This document shows, piece by piece, positions 37,353 to 47,200 of a stretch of DNA of 64,000 bases. This stretch comes from Paracoccaceae bacterium Fryx2 (lineage in GTDB: Bacteria; Pseudomonadota; Alphaproteobacteria; Rhodobacterales; Rhodobacteraceae), in the NCBI GenBank assembly GCA_032334235.1, contig JAVSGI010000003.1:1302001-1366000 (forward strand), read 5' to 3'. Position 1 is the first letter of the stretch, and the number at the start of each line of letters is the position of its first letter. The position numbers and the translations under genes were made by a program. A model generated the notes under the pieces. That model ran no database searches, was not told where the DNA came from, and saw nothing but the letters and a program-made list of their open reading frames with translations.

Positions 37353-39015
37353 CATTCCCCAAGTAAATCTATGATTTCGCTGTCCTGAACTCATTATTTC
37401 CTATATAAATCATAGTGTTGATGGCTGCGAGGGACGTGTTTTATGGATCACCCAGAGGGTGCGGGTTCGGATCAAGGTCATCGGGTCGATTTCGACCGCC
37501 GCGTGCGGCTGGAGTTCCGGGGTGCGCAGATCAGTTCGGACGGCGGTTTGCTGGTGATGCGCGAGCTCGATGACGCGCTCGGGCTGTCGGGCCTTGCGTC
37601 AGAGGCGCTACGCGATAACCGCACCGGCAAGAACACCGTCCATCGGCTCGACGGGCTGTTCCGGCAGTCAGTATTCGGGCGGCTGGCCGGATACGAGGAC
37701 GTCAACGATGCCGACCGTCTCGCGCTCGATCCCGTGATGCGTCAGGTTGTCGGTGGCCGGGCTGTCGATGCGCAAGCGGCCTCAGCAACGCAGATGGGGC
37801 GATTTGAGACCGAGACCTTGGCCTCGCCCACGAACCGGGCGGCGCTGGCAGACCTGAACGGCCAATGGATCGACCGCTTCCACGACCGCAACGGGCTGAA
37901 GTATATCGTGCTGGACATGGACAGCTCGGTCAGCCCCACCCATGGCGATCAGGAAGGGTCCGCCTGGAACGGCCATTTCGACTGCACCTGTTATCACCCG
38001 AATTTCCTGTTCAACCAGTTCGGCATGCTGGAACGCTGCGCCCTGCGCAACGGCAATGTTCACAGCGCCGACGGCTGGCGGGATGTCCTCGATCCCGTCA
38101 TCGCCCGTTATGCTGGCCGCAACCTTGGTGGCCGCTTCTTCCGCGCCGACGCCGCCTATGCGATCCCTGCGATCTACGCGCGGCTGGAAGAGACGGGCTA
38201 TTTCTACACCATCCGGTTGCCCTCCAATGCAGTGCTCAAGGAGAAGATCGCGCATCGACTGACCCGGCCCGTAGGCCGTCCGTCGCTGACCAAGGTCAAA
38301 CGCTTTTACGAGGACTTCGAGTATCAGGCGGCGTCCTGGGACAAGCCCCGCCGTGTCATCGCCAAGATCGAATGGCACCCCGGAGAGCTGTTCCCCAAAG
38401 TCGGCTTCATCATCACCAACCTGCCCATGGAGCCAGATTGGGTGGTGCGCTTCTACAACCAGCGTGGCACCGCCGAACAGCACATCAAGGAGGGCAAATA
38501 CGCCTTCCACTGGACGCGGCTGTCATGCAAGCGGTTCCGTGACAACGAGGTCCGGCTGCAACTGCACGCGCTGGCCTACAACCTGGCAACGTTCCTGCGC
38601 TGCATCGATCTGCCCGAGGCCATGGCCAACTGGTCGCTGACATCCCTCCAGCTCAAGCTGATCAAGATCGGGGCCCGCGTCGTGCGTCACGCCCGCGCCA
38701 TCACCTTCCAACTTGCCGAGGTGGCGGTCACAGGCCCCATGGTCAGAGCCATCCTAACTGCAATTCACCGCCTTCGAGCGCCACCGTCATGTGCGTGACC
38801 GCGAACCTGACAGAAACTGAACGAAAGCGGCAGGACAGTTCTGTCCACCGCGCTGAAGAACGGCGATGCTGGGCCAGAATGATGCGAGTTTGCGGCCCGA
38901 CCCCCCCGCATTCGAACGTTCTGGCGCACGCAAACGCCGCTCAGGGCCCAAAACGCTTGATCGGCAAGCGAGTTTAGGTGATCTTGGCGTCAAACGGCAT
39001 GCCACTTGGGGAATG
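37353..39015 (+). mobile_element. IS1380-family element B (about 1663 bp)
   Basis: The inverted ends are CATTCCCCAAGT at 37353 and ACTTGGGGAATG ending at 39015. The flanks (tcccg and tcggc) give no clear target duplication. The element inserted in, or recombined with, the tail of element A. Confidence 0.82.
37443..38798 (+). CDS. IS1380-family DDE transposase B, 451 aa
   Basis: It has the same motifs as transposase A (LDMDSSVSPTHGDQEGSAWN, RADAAYAIP, YNQRGTAEQHIKEGKYAFHW). By eye the two proteins agree at about nine residues in ten. The frame is intact and the element has both ends, so it is the more likely active copy. Confidence 0.92.
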   Translation: MDHPEGAGSDQGHRVDFDRRVRLEFRGAQISSDGGLLVMRELDDALGLSGLASEALRDNRTGKNTVHRLDGLFRQSVFGRLAGYEDVNDADRLALDPVMRQVVGGRAVDAQAASATQMGRFETETLASPTNRAALADLNGQWIDRFHDRNGLKYIVLDMDSSVSPTHGDQEGSAWNGHFDCTCYHPNFLFNQFGMLERCALRNGNVHSADGWRDVLDPVIARYAGRNLGGRFFRADAAYAIPAIYARLEETGYFYTIRLPSNAVLKEKIAHRLTRPVGRPSLTKVKRFYEDFEYQAASWDKPRRVIAKIEWHPGELFPKVGFIITNLPMEPDWVVRFYNQRGTAEQHIKEGKYAFHWTRLSCKRFRDNEVRLQLHALAYNLATFLRCIDLPEAMANWSLTSLQLKLIKIGARVVRHARAITFQLAEVAVTGPMVRAILTAIHRLRAPPSCA

Positions 39016-39117
39016 TCGGCCAGAATCGATCCCGCCCTTAGCCACAAGAGGTTCAGATCACGTCGTCAGTGCCAAACGCGATTCCCCTGCGTATAGGAAT
39101 AGGGCCCGGGAGGAACC

Positions 39118-39318
39118 ATGCCGGGGGGGATGCGCCCCGTTTCTTGCATGTGGCAATCTTGCGGCACAACGATTATCGCATCCTTGTCTGGGCTGACCCT
39201 GACGGGATCGTTCGCGCAATCAGGCGTTGACCCGGCCCCTTCGAGAGGTTAAAGAGTTTTTTATTCAGAATTGATTTTGGAATATCACATTCTGGTGAAC
39301 CCTGGTCGGGGGGGTGAG
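39118..39318 (+). CDS. Small ORF with a signal-like hydrophobic segment, 66 aa
   Basis: ATG 39118 has GGGAGGAA four bases upstream. The product has a hydrophobic stretch (TTIIASLSGLTLTGSFAQ) like a signal peptide, followed by an unremarkable tail. It ends two bases before the WecA-like gene, so it could be a leader or a truncated export-gene start. No family recognised. Confidence 0.3.
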
Positions 39319-39320
39319 TA

Positions 39321-40421
39321 ATGTATCTGGTTCTTTATTTATTTTGCGCATTCATTGGGTCGCTTTTTTCTGGCTTTATTTTGCTCCGGATCAGGCAGCA
39401 ACTGAACGGTGTATCAAAGCCGCGTGACGATGGAACCGCCGTCCAATCCTCTCACGTCGGAAACCCGCTGCGTTTAGGTGGATTGGCGGCCGTTGCCGGT
39501 CTGGCTTTCGCCGTAGCCCTGCAAATGCTGAACGAGGGCGAAAGCTTCGCGCCGCTGTTGCTTCTGTCGGTTCTTCCGGTCTTCATTACGGGGCTGGCCG
39601 AGGATCTCGGCCATCACGTGTCGCCGCGCGGGCGATTTCTGGCGGCGGTATTCTCTGGCGTTGCTGCGGTTGCCCTGTTGGGGGTTTGGGTGCCGAAAGC
39701 GGACATACCGGGCATCGACTGGGCTATGGCCACGCCTGCGGTTGCCATCATTCTGACCGTGATCTTTTCGGCCGGGTTTTGTCATGCTGTCAACCTGATC
39801 GACGGAATGAATGGTCTGGCAGCGTCGGTGATCACGACATCGGCACTGGGCTGCGCCGCAATTGCTACGCTAGCGTCCTTGCCCGCTGTCACCGGCTTTG
39901 CCCTGTTGCTGGTAGCCGCCACAATAGGTTTCCTGTTTCTGAACTGGCCGGTCGCGCGTGTGTTTTTCGGCGATGCCGGTGCCTATGGTCTGGGTCATCT
40001 GCTTGTCTTTTTGATGTTCCTGCTGGCATCGCTCTCCAGCGAAGTGGCAGTGCCGGCTTTGCTTTTGGTGATCTTCTGGCCGCTTGCCGACGTGTTCCAC
40101 ACGATCCTGCGGCGCGTGGCCGACAAGGTTTCCATAACACAGCCTGACAGGATGCATCTGCATCAGAAGGTCCGACGCACGCTGGACATCGTCTGGTTCG
40201 GATACCGGGGGCGCTATCGGTCCAACCCTTTGACGACGATCATCCTGCTGCCGTTCATCATCGCCCCCGTCGTGACCGGTGTCCTGCTCTGGAACAATCC
40301 GGGTGCCGCATGGTTCGCGCTGGGGGGCTATATGCTGGCATTCTCGGCCTGCCATCCATTGACGATACGACTCGCGCGGAGGTTCCGGAGATGGACATCT
40401 TACACCCGCAAATCGCACTGA
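39321..40421 (+). CDS. WecA/MraY-like undecaprenyl-phosphate glycosyl-1-phosphate transferase, 366 aa
   Basis: About ten membrane segments are present. The family loop motifs are visible: VNLIDGMNGLAA (Asp-rich cytoplasmic loop), VFFGDAGAYGLG and RMHLHQKVRR (the HIHH-like loop). Such GT4 enzymes load the first sugar phosphate onto undecaprenyl phosphate for exopolysaccharide or O-antigen synthesis. A Wza-like gene start follows after about 120 bases, consistent with an exopolysaccharide locus, but the rest of that locus is missing. The frame seems intact. Confidence 0.87.
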   Translation: MYLVLYLFCAFIGSLFSGFILLRIRQQLNGVSKPRDDGTAVQSSHVGNPLRLGGLAAVAGLAFAVALQMLNEGESFAPLLLLSVLPVFITGLAEDLGHHVSPRGRFLAAVFSGVAAVALLGVWVPKADIPGIDWAMATPAVAIILTVIFSAGFCHAVNLIDGMNGLAASVITTSALGCAAIATLASLPAVTGFALLLVAATIGFLFLNWPVARVFFGDAGAYGLGHLLVFLMFLLASLSSEVAVPALLLVIFWPLADVFHTILRRVADKVSITQPDRMHLHQKVRRTLDIVWFGYRGRYRSNPLTTIILLPFIIAPVVTGVLLWNNPGAAWFALGGYMLAFSACHPLTIRLARRFRRWTSYTRKSH

Positions 40422-40542
40422 CCACGCAAAATATGCTGGCAAGACACCTGTCAGACCGCTAAAGATGGAGTAATGGGCAACCAGTTTGTTGTCCGGGCAT
40501 TTTAAATGGGTTGAACAGGCCCGATTAGGAAATCGCAAATAT

Positions 40543-41316
40543 ATGACAACCACAGCTGCCCACCATGCATCGCTTTTCGGGACCGTGGTCGGTGGTGGCT
40601 GGCTTGGCAAGTGGATCCGCGCTTTGATGGGTCTGCTTGCCGTTCTTGTGCTTGTGGCCTGCTCGGACGGTTATGTTGTCTTCCCTACCACGCCCGAAGG
40701 TCAGCGCGCACTGGGCGACGATGTCGAGGTGGTTGTCCTAGATGCGACGAACATCGGCAACTACACCAGTCCGGCCCGGGGACATCGTGCATCGTCGCTG
40801 CCGGCAGGCCGCCAGTGGATCTATCACGTCGGTCCCGGCGACATCCTGTCAGTGATCGTTTTCAATCACCCCGAACTGACGCTTCCTTCAGGCCCGCAGC
40901 GCAGCGCTGCGGAAAGCGGGATGAACACACCCAACATAACTCTACAGCAAGAGCAGGTTGCATTTCGATACGAGGCTGGCTTGCTTGGCAGCATCCAGCA
41001 AGCGCTTACAGGCTTGCACGGCTTCGACGTAATGGCGTTGGAGATTATTCAGAGCGGAGACGACGTTTATGTCGATCTGAGTTCCGACAGCTTTGCGGAT
41101 CGCTGTCTTGAAACGAAAGGTAAGAGATTGGAAATGGACAGTGCATGTTCCAAAAAGCTATTTGATGAGACTGGTTACAAGGCAATCGCTATCGATAACC
41201 GCTTTATTCACGATTTTGTCGATTTTTCTGAATTGGGAGCACCCTTGCAAAGCACTTCACATGGGCAGCCCTTTGTCACGGGCCATCGGCCTTTAATGAC
41301 AACGACCACCGCCTGA
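40543..41316 (+). CDS. Chimeric protein: Wza-like lipoprotein N-terminus joined to an unrelated C-terminal part
   Basis: Residues 1-40 form a lipoprotein signal with lipobox LVAC (C40). Then comes a polysaccharide-export start (WIYHVGPGDILSVIVFNHPE) that breaks off after AAESG. From about 40921 the frame continues as a different protein opening MNTPNITLQQEQ, with GSIQQALTGLHGFDVMALEI. That piece resembles the region ahead of the QNADD ATPase motif in sacsin-like defence proteins, but here the motif reads QSGDD. The stop overlaps the next start as TGATG, so the C-terminal part natively belongs to the downstream operon. Start 40543 is preferred to a TTG at 40486. Probably a deletion fusion, of doubtful function. 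Confidence 0.6.
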   Translation: MTTTAAHHASLFGTVVGGGWLGKWIRALMGLLAVLVLVACSDGYVVFPTTPEGQRALGDDVEVVVLDATNIGNYTSPARGHRASSLPAGRQWIYHVGPGDILSVIVFNHPELTLPSGPQRSAAESGMNTPNITLQQEQVAFRYEAGLLGSIQQALTGLHGFDVMALEIIQSGDDVYVDLSSDSFADRCLETKGKRLEMDSACSKKLFDETGYKAIAIDNRFIHDFVDFSELGAPLQSTSHGQPFVTGHRPLMTTTTA

Positions 41317-42515
41317 TGTCCGCCCTTGCCTGGATCGACTTTGACCAGACTGACCGCGACCGCGCGCGCCGGATCATGGACCTGTTCGGGGTCGAGGACT
41401 CACGCGATGAACTGGGGCTAGGGTCGATCCGCGATGCGCTGTCGGATCTGATGTTCCCGGGGACCAGCACGATCCAGACGCGGCTGCGCTACATGCTGTT
41501 CGTGCCCTGGCTTTACCGGATGGCGGCAAAGTCCGGCGGTCGCGCTGATCAGGCGCGGCGGCTGGAGATTCAGCTGATCACCTCACTGTTGCGCGGAGGT
41601 GAGACGGAAAACGTCATCGGGTCCGAGGCGCGCGACAGCCTGAAGCGATTGCCAAGTGATGTGTATTGGGCGGGGCTTCTGGCGCTGGGTATCCGCACCT
41701 CGCCCGGCAGTCGGGCCGAGATGCTGGCGGCACAGGACGCCTCTGGCTTGTGGTCGCCCGGCCTGCCTGCGGCACCGGAGACCTTGCTGGACGAGGCGAG
41801 TTTTCGCCTGACGCCCGAGGAAGGCAGCTTCCTGCGCGACCGTCTGGCCGTATCGGCACGCGACAGCCTTTTCAACGAATTGGCGCAATCGGGCGATCGG
41901 GCGGGGTCGATGTCGATCTGGCTCCACCCGATGCGTGCGAACTGGAGCGCGCGCAATCGCGCCGTCGTCGATCAAACTGAACGCTTTGCCCGCGTGATGA
42001 ACGGTGCATCCTTGCTCTACAACCTGATGCTGGCCGAACGCGCCGCCGCGATGCAGGGAACAGAGCATGGCCGCTGGCACGATCTTGCCGCCACCTACCG
42101 CGCCCGTCTGGACGTTTGGCAGACAGAAGACCCGGGCCGTCTCGCAGCGGGCTGGAGCCTTGCAGGGCTTTGGGCACAGACTTCTGAGACAGTCCACCGA
42201 GTGGCACCACAGACCACGGCCTTCGTCACTGAATGGGCGGCTATCACGCAGCGCGGACATAACATAGCCGATGATCCGGACGCCCGCGCGCTGATCCTGC
42301 GGCGGGAAACGCGTCTGAAGGGGCCGAAGGCGCGGCTGACCAATGACGCGGCCTTAGCGCGCTGGGGTGGGGCCTCGGGGGCTGGCGTGCTGAACTTTCG
42401 CTGGACCGTTGTGCAACGCCATCTGCGGGACCTCGCCGATGCCGTCGGACAGCCCGCTCGACCCGGAAAACCGCGCGCTCTATGGCGAAATCCTGCGGGC
42501 CCCGCCAGGCTATGA
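41316..42515 (+). CDS. DUF6361-like protein, 399 aa
   Basis: The N-terminus (MSALAWIDFDQTDRDRARRI, then LGLGSIRDALSDLMFPGTST and RYMLFVPWLYRM) matches my memory of the DUF6361 family, which is of unknown biochemistry and often sits beside PLD-like and helicase genes. The remainder is helical with no catalytic motif visible to me. It starts on the TGATG overlap with the previous gene, and its end overlaps the PLD-like gene by 77 bases. This tight packing suggests a single multiprotein complex. The last 25 residues may be non-conserved. Confidence 0.72.
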   Translation: MSALAWIDFDQTDRDRARRIMDLFGVEDSRDELGLGSIRDALSDLMFPGTSTIQTRLRYMLFVPWLYRMAAKSGGRADQARRLEIQLITSLLRGGETENVIGSEARDSLKRLPSDVYWAGLLALGIRTSPGSRAEMLAAQDASGLWSPGLPAAPETLLDEASFRLTPEEGSFLRDRLAVSARDSLFNELAQSGDRAGSMSIWLHPMRANWSARNRAVVDQTERFARVMNGASLLYNLMLAERAAAMQGTEHGRWHDLAATYRARLDVWQTEDPGRLAAGWSLAGLWAQTSETVHRVAPQTTAFVTEWAAITQRGHNIADDPDARALILRRETRLKGPKARLTNDAALARWGGASGAGVLNFRWTVVQRHLRDLADAVGQPARPGKPRALWRNPAGPARL

Positions 42516-44289
42516 GGTCGATATGGCGCTTGCCACGACCTATTCGCTGGATTTTGAAACCGCTTTGGTGATCCCGGCGAGCATGGCCTTTCAGGCAGCC
42601 GAAAGCCGCGCGCAGGTGCTGGATACGCCGCTTGCGCTGCTGGACGGTCTGGAGCGGCTGGCCGAAAGGGTGGCAATCTTCTGCGAGGCCGGACGCATCG
42701 CCGCCCAACCTCGCGCAGCCAACCGTCTGACCGCTCTGCTGGAAGACACGGTGACCGAGGTGCTTGCCCCGAAAGGTGGTGCGTTTCATCCGAAGATCTG
42801 GGTGCTGCGGTTTGTCCCGCTGACCGGCGCGGGTCCCGTTCGCTTGCGCCTTGCCATCTTGTCGCGCAACCTCACCACGGACCGCAGCTGGGACCTGTCA
42901 CTGTCGCTGGACGGCGAAGTGACCGGGGTCGCACAGGCCGATAACGCGCCCATCTCGGCGCTCCTTCGCGCCCTGCCCGGGCTGGCGCGGGGCCGCCCGA
43001 CGCCCGCGCGCAATCGCAAGATCGCCGAGGCGCTGGCCCGCGATCTGGATCACGCGATATGGACCCTGCCCGATGGCGCGCGGCGCCTACGCTTTGCCGT
43101 CAACGGGCTGGGGCAGCCACCGTTCCGGCCACGCGTCGGCAATGCGCAGGGCATTATCTCCCCCTTCCTGTCGGCAGAGGCGTTGATCCAGCTGACAAAG
43201 GGCCTCGCGCCCGCGGACTGCTGGCTGCTGAGCCGGGCCGAAGAACTGGCACAGATGCCGCCCGAGGTGCTGGCACGGTTCGGGCAGGTATTGGTGCTGG
43301 ACGATCTTGCAGAAACCGAGGACGGGGAAGAAGCCGAGGCCGCTTCCGCCGCGCTTGGCCTGCATGCCAAGGTCTTTGTGACCGAACGCTACCCGCGACC
43401 GGAATCGACGACAGACCTGACGGTCGGATCGGGTAACGCCACAGCGGCCGCCCTTTTGAACGGCAGCAATGTCGAAGTGTTTGCCACGCTGTCGGGCCCG
43501 TCCCGCAGGATGGGTTGGGTGGCCGATCACATCGCGCCGGAACGGCTGGGCCGGTTTCTGCGGCCGTGGCAACCACCGGCCACGGCACCTCCCCCCGATC
43601 CGGCCGTGGCGGCCGAGGCGCGCCTTGATGCGGTGCGCAAGGCGCTGGCGGCAGCCGACCTGACCCTGCGTTGCGCCCCTGCAGTGGAGGACCGGATCAG
43701 CCTGACCCTGACAGCGCGCAGCAAGATGGCCCTGCCCGACGGCCTTCGCGCCGAACTTTGGCCGCTGACGCTTGGCCCGAACCATGCCCTCACCCTCATG
43801 GCCCCGCTTGGGCGCACCGGCCTGCACCTTGGCCAGTTCGCCTTGGCCGATGTGACGCGCTGGCTGGGGGTGCGGTTGACTGACCTCGAAACCGGGGCCG
43901 AACTGGTCTTTACCCTCGGCACCACGCTCAAGGACCTGCCCGACGCGCGCACAGCCGAAATCCTGCGCAGCATCATCGAGAACCGTGAGGCGTTCCTGCG
44001 CTACATCCGCCTGCTTCTGGGTGATCCGCAGGCGGCGGCGCAGATCATCCTGCAAGGTGGCAAGGGTAGCTTCCTTGGCTTTGCAGGCTTTGCCGACGAT
44101 GCACCAATCCTGGAGGATATGGTCCGGTCGCTCTCCGGCGACGGCCGCCGCCTGCGCGACATCGAGCGGCTGATGACCCGGCTGGGCGATGCCAAGGGCG
44201 CGGATGGGGAACTGGTCATTCCGCCCCGTTTCGCAGCATTGTGGGAGGTGTTCCGCAGCGTTTTGCTGAGCGAGGTGCGCCGTGGCTGA
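42439..44289 (+). CDS. Phospholipase-D-like protein with degenerate HKD motifs, 616 aa
   Basis: There are two PLD-type half-sites. FHPKIWVLR (H117, K119) is followed by SRNLT; LHAKVFVTE (H309, K311) is followed by GSGNAT. The canonical H-x-K-x4-D aspartate is replaced by Arg in the first and Glu in the second, so nuclease chemistry may be altered or lost. PLD-like proteins act as nucleases or DNA-binding partners in DISARM and related systems. ATG 42439 was chosen because family-like sequence begins there; the frame opens at 42409. The gene overlaps both neighbours (77 and 8 bases). Confidence 0.8.
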   Translation: MPSDSPLDPENRALYGEILRAPPGYEVDMALATTYSLDFETALVIPASMAFQAAESRAQVLDTPLALLDGLERLAERVAIFCEAGRIAAQPRAANRLTALLEDTVTEVLAPKGGAFHPKIWVLRFVPLTGAGPVRLRLAILSRNLTTDRSWDLSLSLDGEVTGVAQADNAPISALLRALPGLARGRPTPARNRKIAEALARDLDHAIWTLPDGARRLRFAVNGLGQPPFRPRVGNAQGIISPFLSAEALIQLTKGLAPADCWLLSRAEELAQMPPEVLARFGQVLVLDDLAETEDGEEAEAASAALGLHAKVFVTERYPRPESTTDLTVGSGNATAAALLNGSNVEVFATLSGPSRRMGWVADHIAPERLGRFLRPWQPPATAPPPDPAVAAEARLDAVRKALAAADLTLRCAPAVEDRISLTLTARSKMALPDGLRAELWPLTLGPNHALTLMAPLGRTGLHLGQFALADVTRWLGVRLTDLETGAELVFTLGTTLKDLPDARTAEILRSIIENREAFLRYIRLLLGDPQAAAQIILQGGKGSFLGFAGFADDAPILEDMVRSLSGDGRRLRDIERLMTRLGDAKGADGELVIPPRFAALWEVFRSVLLSEVRRG

Positions 44290-47200
44290 CGCCCGCTTTG
44301 ACCCCGGCCCGGCGCTGGCCCCCCTCAAGGCTTTCCAGCGCGCGACGGTAGATCACGTCTGCCGCCGCCTGCTGACCGATGCCGACGCCACGCGCCAGTT
44401 TCTCGTGGCCGACGAGGTGGGCCTCGGCAAGACCATGGTGGCCCGCGGCGTGATTGCCCGCACGATCGAGGCGCTTTGGGAAAAGGTGCCAAGAATCGAC
44501 ATCATCTATGTCTGTTCCAACGGCGCGATCGCCGCGCAAAACCTCGCCCGTCTCAACGTGATGGAGCGCGAGGCGAAGGTGCTGCCGACGCGGCTGACCC
44601 TGCTGCCCTTGGTGCTGGGTGGGGAAAACAGTCTGCGCCACAACAGGGTGAACTTCATCAGCCTGACGCCCGGAACAACCTTCGATCTGAAATCCTCGGG
44701 CGGCTGGGCGCGCGAGCGGGCGCTGATCCTGCGGCTGCTGGATGGTCGCCTGGCCCACCCCAAAGGCGCAGTCCGGCTGTTTCAGGGCTGGTCGGGTGAA
44801 ACTGGCTGGGAGGGGGAGCGTGCGCGGGTCGCGACCCTGCCAGTGGACCGCGAAATTGCGAACCGGTTTCAGGATGCTGTTGCCTCCAGCCCCGGCCTGA
44901 TCACGCGGATCGATGATCTTTGTGCCGAGGTCGCGCGCTATCGGCAGGTCGACGGCGACCTGCGTCACGCCTGCACCGCCGTGATCGGTGAATTGCGAGG
45001 AATGCTGGCACAGGCCTCGGTTCAGTCCCTCGAACCTGATCTGATCATCCTCGACGAGTTCCAGCGATTTCACGATCTTCTGCACGGCGACAGCGAGGCG
45101 GCCGATCTGGCGCGCCAGTTGTTCAACCATACTGACAGCATGGGCAACAGCGCCAAGACCTTGCTGCTGTCAGCAACACCCTACCGTATGCTGACACTTG
45201 CGGGCGACGCACCGGAAGAGGGCGATCACCACCGCGATTTCCTCGACGTGCTGGAATTCCTTTTCGGTGCTGAAGATGGCAAGCGCCGTCGCGACGAGAT
45301 CGCCGTCGAGATGCGCCACTTTCGCAAGGCGATGCAGGCGCTGCCAGGAGGATTCGAGAACGCCAGAACCATCCGGCACGGGATTGAGGGGCAGTTGCGC
45401 CGGATCATCGCGCGCACGGAACGCGTGTCAGAGACGGCAGACCGCGACGCCATGATCCGGGAGGTGCGTCATGAGCTAGACCTGACCGCGGGCGACCTTA
45501 TCGAGGCGCGCGCCATCGCGGCGGTGGCGGCTGCGGCCGGGGCACCAGGCACCGTGGAATACTGGAAATCCTCGCCGTGGCTTTTGAACCTGATGCGTGG
45601 CTACAAGCTGGCCGATCTGCTGAAAGAGCAGGCCAAGGCCCCTTCGCCCGCCCTTCGTTCTGCCATGAAGGCGGCAATCCCCCTGCAGATCGCTCCGCAA
45701 ACTGTGGAAAGCTATGCTCCGCTGACCCCGGCCAATGGTCGGATGCGCAAACTGGCAGAATTGGCCTTTGCCGAAGGCATGGCGCGCCGCCTGTGGATCG
45801 CGCCCTCGATGCCCTACTTTGGCACCAGCCAGCCGGTCAGCAAGATGCTGATCTTCTCGGAATGGACGATGGTCCCCGATGCGATCGCCGGGTTCCTGTC
45901 CTATGAGGCCGAGCGGCAGATGGGGATGGGCAAGGACCACGGCTATACCGATCCACCGACCACACGCCCCTTGCAGTTCCGCCGCGCCCAAGGTCGCCTT
46001 GCGGGTCTGCGTGCGCTGCAACTGGTGATCCCCTCGCCCCGTCTGGCGGCGCTGGCCGATCCGCTGACCTTGCTGCGCGAGGATGGCCCCTTTGCCGATC
46101 TCGACGCGATGCGTCGCGCCGCGGCAAATAGATTGCGCCCGCTTGCCGAAAACCTGACAGACCGCTGCACCGAGGCCGCGGAAGGCGGTTGGGACTGGAG
46201 CAGTGCTGCCGCCCTCGATATCTCGACAACTGGCTTTGCAGGTTGGCTGAGCAGCCCCACCTTGCGGCAGGAGGGTGACGAGGAAGCTTGGCCAGATCAT
46301 CTGGCTGATCTCGCGCAAGCAGCCAAACAGCCGATCGGCCGCGCAGACACAGAGCAAGTCCTCGCCCATCTTGTCGATGTGGCGCTGGGCAGCCCGGCAA
46401 CCTGCGCGCTGCGCGCGTTATCTCGCATCGCACCTGGTCTATCATTGGACGATCCCGCCCTTCTTTCCGCCGCCACGCATGTGGGCATGGCGTTCCGGAC
46501 GCTGTTCAACCAGCCGGAATCGCAGGCGCTCCTGCGCGCCGAAGGCGATGTATACTGGCGGGCTGTCTTGCGTCATTCGGCCGAACATGACCTGCAGTCT
46601 GTCCTGGACGAGTACACCCATGTTCTGTTCGAGGCGGAAGGGCAGGTTGGCCATGCGCCGGTCTCTGCCGTACGCGTAATCGCTGAACGTATGGCCGAAG
46701 CGCTGTCGCTACGCCCTGCACAGATCGAGTTGAACCATTATACCTTGCAGCGTGGCCGCATCGTGCAAACGCACCCGATCACGCTACGCGGCCGATTTGC
46801 CATGCGATTGGCCCAGAAAGGCGAGGATGAGACCGGCGTAAACCGGACCGGTCTGGTCCGCACGGCCTTCAACTCTCCCTTCAAACCGTTCGTTCTGGCG
46901 TCAACATCCGTCGGACAGGAAGGGCTGGATTTCCACCCCTACTGTCACCGCGTCGTCCACTGGAACCTGCCAGGCAATCCAGTCGACATGGAGCAGCGCG
47001 AAGGCCGCGTCCACCGTTACAAGAACCATGCGGTCCGGCTGAACCTTGTCACAGGGCATTTTCAAGATGCGCTTGACGGTCAGGCAAGCGATCCTTGGGC
47101 CAGCATGTTCGACGCAGCGCATGCCGGAGCAAAGCACAAGGGCGATCTCGAACCATTCTGGGTGATGGATGGCCCGATCAAGGTCGAGCGCCACATTCTG

